Positions 6,620-11,632 of a stretch of DNA of 11,632 bases are shown here, one piece after another. A program made the translations under genes and the position numbers. This DNA comes from an uncultured Fretibacterium sp. (GTDB taxonomy: Bacteria > Synergistota > Synergistia > Synergistales > Aminobacteriaceae), in assembly GCA_937899395.1 (NCBI GenBank), contig CALBPU010000051.1, positions 1 through 11,632 on the forward strand. The letters are read 5' to 3'. The notes under the pieces are model-generated. The model was not told the DNA's origin. It did not search any database and was given only the letters and a program-made list of their open reading frames with translations. The first letter of the stretch is position 1. The number at the start of each line of letters is the position of its first letter.

Positions 6620-7581
6620 TTTCTTACCTCGACGGGTTTATTAACAGGCCAGTCAGGTTTTTCTCCGCTTAAAACTTTGTCAATCTGTGAAGCTGCCTGT
6701 ACAGCCATTAACCTCATACATTCTTCGGTGTTTGAAGCCATGTGAGGTGTTGCACTGATATTTTCAAGTTTAAGCAGAGGATTATCAGCTTCGGGAGGTT
6801 CTTTAACAAAGACATCAATAAAAGCTCCTGAAATTTTTTCTGCTTCAATGGCTTTCACAAGTTCGGGTTCATCAACAAGCTCTCCTCTTGCACAGTTGAT
6901 AAAGAATGCCGTTTTTTTCATCATATCAAATTCCTTAGCACTTACACAGCCGATATTATCCTTGTTTGCAGGCATGTGAAGCGATACGAAATCAGCCGAT
7001 GAAAAAGCCTCGTCCCAACTTACGAGCTTTACATATTCAGGAATGCTTTCAGGTTTTGCGTAAGGGTCATAAGCGATAATATTCATATCGAAACCGAAAT
7101 GAGCTTTTTTGGCAACGCTTCTTCCTATTCTTCCGAAGCCCATAACAGCTAAAGTTTTTCCCTGAATGTCAACGCCTTTGTGAGTGTTTTTGTAGTAGAA
7201 ATTATTTTCATGAATTGCCTTATTCATGAGAAAAGTTCTCTTTGCTACAGCGACTATTGCACCCATTGTAAATTCAGCTACTGAATTTGTTGTCGCATCA
7301 GGAGTATTAGTTACCCATATTCCAAGCTCGTTTGCTGCGGCAAGGTCAACGTTATCATAACCTGCTCCGTGCCGTGCAATAATTTTCAGATTTTTTCCTG
7401 CTTCGAGAACAGACTTTGAAGCTTTTGCGGTACGAAGAAGAATTGCATCACAATCAACAACATCATTGATAATATCCTGCTCCGTAACTCCTGAACCCAT
7501 TTTGATTTTGTAGCCTCGTTCAATGAGGTAATTTTTACCTTCAACAGCGACATCTTGAGGTATTAATACGACTTTTGACAT
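6613..7581 (-). CDS. D-isomer-specific 2-hydroxyacid dehydrogenase (SerA-like)
   Basis: A 322-residue NAD-dependent oxidoreductase of the family containing 3-phosphoglycerate dehydrogenase, glycerate/hydroxypyruvate reductase and (S)-sulfolactate dehydrogenase. The substrate half contains RHGAGYDNVDL (70-80) and TNTPDATTNSVAEFT. The Rossmann domain has GFGRIG at 148-153 with Asp172 at the end of the second strand, as expected for NAD preference. The catalytic triad is intact: Arg232 in CARGELVD, Glu261 in DVFVKEPP and His280 in ATPHMAS. There is no C-terminal ACT/regulatory domain as in E. coli SerA, so a catabolic role is as likely as serine synthesis. GGAGG lies 9 bases before ATG. It begins 24 bases after the TRAP permease stop and overlaps the next dehydrogenase by 7 bases, so its job is probably tied to the imported substrate. 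The specific substrate cannot be assigned. Confidence 0.93.
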   Translation of the reverse strand: MSKVVLIPQDVAVEGKNYLIERGYKIKMGSGVTEQDIINDVVDCDAILLRTAKASKSVLEAGKNLKIIARHGAGYDNVDLAAANELGIWVTNTPDATTNSVAEFTMGAIVAVAKRTFLMNKAIHENNFYYKNTHKGVDIQGKTLAVMGFGRIGRSVAKKAHFGFDMNIIAYDPYAKPESIPEYVKLVSWDEAFSSADFVSLHMPANKDNIGCVSAKEFDMMKKTAFFINCARGELVDEPELVKAIEAEKISGAFIDVFVKEPPEADNPLLKLENISATPHMASNTEECMRLMAVQAASQIDKVLSGEKPDWPVNKPVEVRKC

Positions 7582-7605
7582 TTTATAGACCCTCCCTAAA
7601 ATATT

Positions 7606-9669
7606 TCAACGTTTGCTGTATTGAAACGCTACAACAGCACCGACTAAAATTAAACCGATTAAGTCGCTCATAATTCCGGGTATTAACATGCTCAAACCGC
7701 CTGCGCAAATTATTACACGGAAAATTATATTCACAGGTCTGAATAAATACCCGTTCAAAGCAACAGCCACTCCGAAAATTCCAAGCAATGCGGTCGCACA
7801 TATCACAATTATTTGAGCAACAATTAAAATTTGTGTGAGTAACGCCCCTGCATTTGCAATTTCTATTATAGGATTTACGTTCTCGAATAACATCGCTGGA
7901 GTAAATGCGAATATATACGGCACAATAAACGCTGCTATTGCAAGTCTGGTTGCGTTAAAAGCCGTCTTCATAGGAGGAGCTTTAGCTATTGCCGAGCCTG
8001 CATAAGCCGCCAATGCCACAGGAGGTGTAATGTCAGCTACAATTCCGAAATAAAAGACGAAAAAGTGAGCGCAGATTTTTTCAATTCCTATTGCAGGTGC
8101 CATTAATATCGGTGCGCATGTTGCGGCCATGATGCAATAATTCGCCGTAGTCGGAACTCCCATTCCTAAAACTATGCAGCATATCATCGTTAATACTAAC
8201 GCTATGAAAGTGTGTCCGCCCGAAATATTTACTACCATTGTTATTAACTCCGAAGCTAATCCCGTTGAAGTTATACAGCCTGCTACAAGTCCTGCCATTG
8301 CACATGCAACTGCTACTGTAATTGTTCCTCGTCCGCCTGCTTCAAGAGCGTCAACGATTTTTCCAAACGTAAGTCTTTCATCTTTGTTCAAAAATCCTAC
8401 GAATATTGCAAAACCTATAGCTATTGCCGCTGAAAATTGCATCGTGTAAATATTCATTGAGACCATTACGACAAGAATTATTAACGGGAGAAGCAAATAA
8501 CTTTTCGGCAACAGCTTTAATAATCTTGGTAATTCTTCTTTAGGTATTCCTTTTAAGCCGAGCTTCTTAGCTTCAAGGTGAACCGCAATATAAATTCCTG
8601 CAAAATATAATACAGCAGGCAAAATCGCTTTCAATGCAACCTGTGAATAAGGTATGCCCATATATTCCGCCATTAAAAATGCTGCTGCACCCATTATAGG
8701 AGGCATTATCTGACCTCCTGTTGAGGCTGCCGCTTCAACTGCTCCTGAAAATTCTGGCTTGTAACCTGTACGCTTCATCATCGGAATTGTTACTGAACCT
8801 GTTGTAACGGTGTTCCCGACTGATGAACCTGAGACCATTCCGCATAATGCCGAAGATATTACAGCAACCTTTGCAGGCCCTCCCGAACTAGCTCCTGCGA
8901 TTGCGTTTGCAAGGTTAATAAAGAATGTCGAAATTCCCGTACGTTCCAAAAATGCTCCGAAAATTATAAACACAACGATATATTTCGCACATACTTCAAT
9001 CGGAGTGCTTCTAAGCCCGTCTCCCGTTGAGTAAAATAAATCGTAAATGACTTTTCCGAATCTTACAGTTGAAAAAGCATAAGCCATTAATATTCCTACA
9101 ACGCATAAAATCGGAATGCCTACACATCGCCTGCAAAGTTCCATCATTGATAAAATCGCAATTATCGCCATTGCTATCATCATGTAATAATTCGGGTTGC
9201 GTAGACTTGTTACTCTCAAGGCCAATTTTATGATGCTCTCGGCATTGTATGCGAAATAAAAAAACGGTATCGCTCCTGCAAGCATTATTATTATATCGTA
9301 GAACGGTATCGTATTAATTCTTGGTTTCATATCCAATTTTAACGAAATAGAAATAGAATCTTGAAGTCCGGGAGCTACATAACCGCATGAAGATTTTTTT
9401 ATCGGGTAATGAAGGTAACCGATTATCAAGATTAAACCCAAAAATATATTCAGTCTTATTTCGGGCATGGCCGTACTGAAAAGCGTAACGTAAATGCAAT
9501 ATAACGAAAAAAACGCCGATAACCATTTCACGATTTTTGCAGGTGTTCCGCTCCATATTCTTACGTTTGATTCACGGTCGTATTTTTTCATAACAGCCTC
9601 TACCGCAGTATCTACATGAGTATCAAAATCGGCTTTTTGTTGAGCTGTTAAATTTTTATCGTCAATCAT
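7606..9669 (-). CDS. TRAP transporter fused permease (DctQ-DctM fusion, TAXI type)
   Basis: A 687-residue inner-membrane protein joining the small (DctQ-like, ~4 helices) and large (DctM-like, ~12 helices) TRAP permease subunits, the arrangement normally paired with TAXI binding proteins. The cytoplasmic N-terminus (about 40 residues, charged) is followed by helices throughout. The family signature GMVSGSSVGNTVTTGSVTIP lies near 276-296, followed by GAVEAAASTGGQIMPPIMGA (about 310-330). The duplicated counterpart GMGVPTTANYCIMAATCAP begins near 501, and ADITPPVALAAYAGSAIA near 542. A C-terminal extension of roughly 90 residues with two or three more hydrophobic segments is common in this subgroup. 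ATG 9669 is chosen because AGGAGG lies 8 bases before it; a longer in-frame reading to 9705 would run into the upstream hairpin. Transport is expected to be Na+- or H+-coupled. It is followed after 24 bases by the 2-hydroxyacid dehydrogenase. Confidence 0.96.
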   Translation of the reverse strand: MIDDKNLTAQQKADFDTHVDTAVEAVMKKYDRESNVRIWSGTPAKIVKWLSAFFSLYCIYVTLFSTAMPEIRLNIFLGLILIIGYLHYPIKKSSCGYVAPGLQDSISISLKLDMKPRINTIPFYDIIIMLAGAIPFFYFAYNAESIIKLALRVTSLRNPNYYMMIAMAIIAILSMMELCRRCVGIPILCVVGILMAYAFSTVRFGKVIYDLFYSTGDGLRSTPIEVCAKYIVVFIIFGAFLERTGISTFFINLANAIAGASSGGPAKVAVISSALCGMVSGSSVGNTVTTGSVTIPMMKRTGYKPEFSGAVEAAASTGGQIMPPIMGAAAFLMAEYMGIPYSQVALKAILPAVLYFAGIYIAVHLEAKKLGLKGIPKEELPRLLKLLPKSYLLLPLIILVVMVSMNIYTMQFSAAIAIGFAIFVGFLNKDERLTFGKIVDALEAGGRGTITVAVACAMAGLVAGCITSTGLASELITMVVNISGGHTFIALVLTMICCIVLGMGVPTTANYCIMAATCAPILMAPAIGIEKICAHFFVFYFGIVADITPPVALAAYAGSAIAKAPPMKTAFNATRLAIAAFIVPYIFAFTPAMLFENVNPIIEIANAGALLTQILIVAQIIVICATALLGIFGVAVALNGYLFRPVNIIFRVIICAGGLSMLIPGIMSDLIGLILVGAVVAFQYSKR

Positions 9670-9677
9670 AAAATTTT

Positions 9678-9683
9678 CCTCCT
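9678..9683 (-). promoter_or_regulatory. Ribosome binding site selecting ATG 9669 of the TRAP permease
   Basis: AGGAGG on the minus strand, 8 bases before ATG 9669 and only a few bases downstream of the T-run of the preceding hairpin. It rules out the longer upstream start. Confidence 0.85.
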
Positions 9684-9687
9684 TAAT

Positions 9688-9719
9688 AAAAAACGGCCAT
9701 AGCATTTAAGCCACAGCCG
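9688..9719 (-). terminator. Intrinsic terminator/attenuator between TAXI binding protein and TRAP permease
   Basis: On the minus strand CGGCTGTGGC (9719-9710) pairs over ten positions, including three G-U wobbles, with GCTATGGCCG (9703-9694) around the loop TTAAAT. It is followed at once by T6 (9693-9688). The permease Shine-Dalgarno site follows directly. It is placed and built like the tctC-tctB hairpin, so partial termination that favours the binding protein is the likely role. Confidence 0.8.
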
Positions 9720-9749
9720 CTGAATTTTTCTCATAAAACATTAACACAA

Positions 9750-10721
9750 TTATTTTCCGGCAACTTTAATTCCTTTTTCGCCGAAATATTTCACTGCTCC
9801 TTTATGATAAGGTACCGCAGTATATGAAGCTGCAAAGTTCAATTTGAGTTCTGCTCCTTTAGCATGTGCTGCCGTAATCTCTTCAACATTCTCGAAAGTT
9901 GCATAGAGGAAATTGTAAACGTCAGCTTCAGAAACCTCATCAAGAGCAACAACTACTGCACCGACCGCAACTGTTACGACATCTTCATCAGTTCCGTAAA
10001 CTTCCTTAGGAATAACGTTTGTGCTGTAATAAGGAGAGTCGGCGATTAATTTCATAATGTGTTCATCGTCAAAGCTTACAAAATAAACTTTCTTTGTTGC
10101 CGCAAGCGATGTAACTGCTGTAGTAGGAGCACCGGCAACTATGAAAGCCGCATCAATTTTTCCGTCCTGCAAAGCTTCAACGCTGTCTCCAAATGACTGA
10201 TAAGTCGGTTTAATGTCTTTCTCAACATCAAGACCGTAAGCCTTCAAAGCGTCAACAGCATTAAAATAAACTCCTGAACCTGCAGCACCTATTGAAACAT
10301 TTTTGCCTTTGAGATCTGCAACTGTTTTAATTGAAGGGTCAAGAGTTACAATCTGCACTTGCTCCATATAAAGGTTAGCAACTGTTGAGAAGTCCATGAA
10401 TTTGTTATCCTCAAAAAGCCTTGTGCCTCTGTAAGCATAAGCTCCTACATCTGACTGAACAAATGCAATTTGAGCGTCTCCGTCTTCCATTGCTTCAATA
10501 TTTGCCTTTGAACCGCCTGATGTTACAGCAGTTACAGTTGTTGAAGTTTTTTCGCCGACTTTACCGGCCAATACTCCGCCGAAACCATAATATGTTCCTT
10601 GTGCTCCACCGGTCATGAAAATTAATTTTTTACCGCCGGGCATTCCGCCTTTTTCCGCAGCAAATGCAGCACAAGTAAACAACATGGCTATAACCATTGC
10701 AAGAGAAATAATTTTTTTCAT
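9750..10721 (-). CDS. TAXI-family TRAP transporter solute-binding protein
   Basis: This is the periplasmic receptor of a TAXI-type TRAP transporter. The 323-residue precursor has a signal peptide (MKKIISLAMVIAMLFTCAAFA, probable cleavage around residue 21-22, before AEKGG). The cysteine at about residue 17 lies inside the core and is not in a convincing lipobox. The mature protein opens with KLIFMTGGAQGTYYGFGGVLAG, the hallmark first strand and ligand loop of TAXI proteins (T.GG..GTYY..G). It continues with the family's GDAQIAFVQSDVGAYAY and GAAGSGVYFNAVDALKAYGL segments. Length is normal. ATG is preceded by AGGAGG 11 bases upstream. The fused permease gene follows after an attenuator-like hairpin, which fixes the partner. 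Known or proposed TAXI ligands include glutamate/glutamine and other carboxylates; the ligand here is unknown. No strong promoter is visible in the 60 bases upstream, so part of the transcription may come from the mscS-like gene. Confidence 0.95.
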   Translation of the reverse strand: MKKIISLAMVIAMLFTCAAFAAEKGGMPGGKKLIFMTGGAQGTYYGFGGVLAGKVGEKTSTTVTAVTSGGSKANIEAMEDGDAQIAFVQSDVGAYAYRGTRLFEDNKFMDFSTVANLYMEQVQIVTLDPSIKTVADLKGKNVSIGAAGSGVYFNAVDALKAYGLDVEKDIKPTYQSFGDSVEALQDGKIDAAFIVAGAPTTAVTSLAATKKVYFVSFDDEHIMKLIADSPYYSTNVIPKEVYGTDEDVVTVAVGAVVVALDEVSEADVYNFLYATFENVEEITAAHAKGAELKLNFAASYTAVPYHKGAVKYFGEKGIKVAGK

Positions 10722-10781
10722 AAGAATAATTACCTCCTGAAAAATTTTTTATAATTGAGAATATTTTATCATAAAATTTCG

Positions 10782-11632
10782 TTAAGCATTCTGTTGTTCG
10801 ACCGATAATTTTTCATCTTTAATTTCTTCAGCGGCAGGTTTATCATTGATAATATGAATATCTCTCTGAGGATACGGAATATTAATTCCTTCACGTTTGA
10901 AAACCACCATAATATGATGTCTCATATCGCTTGAAACTTTTGCTCCCGATGAAACTTTTAATTCAATCCAGAAGTAAAGCTCAAATTCAAGTGAACTGTC
11001 TCCAAAATTTTTGAAGATTACAAAAGGTGCAGGATCTTTCAAAACTTTTGAATGTCCTTTCGCAACATCGAGCAAAATTTTTTCAACTTCTCTTGTATCA
11101 GCATCATAAGACACTCCGATCTTCAAAATTTCACGTTTCCTCAAATCCGCTTTAGTCCAGTTAGTTACGCTGTTCTCAAGGAAATATCTGTTCGGTAATA
11201 CAACGTCTAATCCGTCCCATGTCTTTATCGTCGTTGAACGTGAGCCAATATCCTCAACAGTTCCCTGAGTTCCTGCAACTTCAACTATGTCATGAACTTT
11301 GAATGGCCTGCTGAAAATTACGATGAAGCCGCTTATAAGGTTGTTGAAAATGTTTTGCATTCCGAAACCTATACCGACTGCAAAAGCACCGCCCATAAAT
11401 GCAAATGCCGTTAAAGGAATTTTTACGATGTTCAAAGCTATAAGAGCAAATGCAACCCATAAAATATAAAATGCTATTCTTTGAACTGCATTAGCTGCTG
11501 TTACACTGGCCTTGAAACGGTTAATCATTCTCCGCTTTATCCATTTGCTCCACCATGAACTCAAGAAGAAACTTGAAATGAAAACTGCAAGAGCAATAAT
11601 TAATTTGCTTACCGTTACGGAATATCCTTCAC
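10782..11632 (-). CDS. MscS-family mechanosensitive ion channel, partial at 5' end
   Basis: Inner-membrane channel that opens under membrane tension to release solutes during hypo-osmotic shock. The frame is open to the right edge of the window, so the N-terminal membrane region lies outside; 283 codons including the stop are seen. A TTG at 11564 is only an internal codon, because coding similarity continues upstream through another hydrophobic segment (LIIALAVFISSFF). Visible parts are an amphipathic pore helix rich in Gly/Ala (FMGGAFAVGIGFGMQNIFNN), the beta domain with SRPFKVHDIVEV and GTVEDIGSRSTTIKTWDG, VVLPNRYF, and the C-terminal alpha/beta domain ending in INIPYPQRDIHI, plus an acidic/polar tail of about 20 residues. 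All are typical of MscS. It is on the same strand as the TRAP operon and ends 60 bases before the TAXI gene with no clear intrinsic terminator between them. Confidence 0.94.
   Translation of the reverse strand, partial: EGYSVTVSKLIIALAVFISSFFLSSWWSKWIKRRMINRFKASVTAANAVQRIAFYILWVAFALIALNIVKIPLTAFAFMGGAFAVGIGFGMQNIFNNLISGFIVIFSRPFKVHDIVEVAGTQGTVEDIGSRSTTIKTWDGLDVVLPNRYFLENSVTNWTKADLRKREILKIGVSYDADTREVEKILLDVAKGHSKVLKDPAPFVIFKNFGDSSLEFELYFWIELKVSSGAKVSSDMRHHIMVVFKREGINIPYPQRDIHIINDKPAAEEIKDEKLSVEQQNA

Noticed and set aside
6613..7581. Calling this gene serA (serine biosynthesis)
   Set aside because: It lacks the C-terminal regulatory domain found in E. coli SerA and sits in a transporter operon with another hydroxyacid dehydrogenase; family-level naming only.
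9670..9705. Longer N-terminus for the TRAP permease
   Set aside because: It would translate through the T-run and into the attenuator stem and lacks its own SD. ATG 9669 has an ideal AGGAGG at 8 bases.
11564..11632. Treating TTG 11564 as the true start of the MscS-like protein
   Set aside because: The frame stays open to the window edge and encodes a further hydrophobic segment typical of MscS, so the gene is truncated by the window.
1..11632. Defence system, CRISPR, prophage or mobile element
   Set aside because: No direct-repeat arrays, transposase/integrase motifs, phage genes or abrupt composition change, apart from the outermost ~60 bases, which look like a junction artefact.

Overview
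The window is A+T-rich, densely packed bacterial DNA. Both solute-binding proteins carry cleavable signal peptides with no lipobox cysteine, which points to a diderm with a periplasm. The combination of a TTT transporter, a TAXI-type TRAP transporter and 2-oxo/2-hydroxy acid enzymes is typical of carboxylate- and amino-acid-fermenting anaerobes. I lean towards Synergistota, but this rests on gene style only; no phylogenetic marker here settles it.

Layout. At the left edge, glmU (minus strand) runs off the window, and its last ~20 visible codons no longer look like GlmU. A tRNA-Gln(UUG) lies just upstream of glmU on the same strand. A ~150-base divergent promoter region follows. The first operon (plus strand) is tctC-tctB-tctA plus a DapA-like lyase/aldolase (1575-5528). 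It meets the second operon head-on at a bidirectional terminator (about 5537-5588). The second operon (minus strand, read right to left) is a TAXI solute-binding protein, a fused TRAP permease, a D-2-hydroxyacid dehydrogenase and a YiaK/DlgD-like LDH2-family dehydrogenase (10721 down to 5594). Upstream of it, on the same strand, is an MscS-family channel gene whose 5' end is outside the window.

How the parts fit. Two unrelated ion-gradient-driven, binding-protein-dependent carboxylate importers flank three enzymes that act on 2-oxo or 2-hydroxy acids. A plausible reading is uptake of hydroxy or sugar acids, oxidation or reduction by two dehydrogenases of usually opposite stereospecificity whose genes overlap by 7 bases, and cleavage of a 2-oxo acid by the Schiff-base lyase to pyruvate plus an aldehyde or acid. 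The substrate cannot be read from the sequence. In both operons an intrinsic-terminator-like hairpin sits directly between the binding-protein gene and its permease gene, a design expected to give more binding protein than membrane protein.

There is no gene-free stretch longer than 300 bases. I saw no insertion sequence, CRISPR array, phage gene or obviously transferred island. The region looks like ordinary metabolic DNA with a possibly undescribed carboxylate pathway, not a new class of system.
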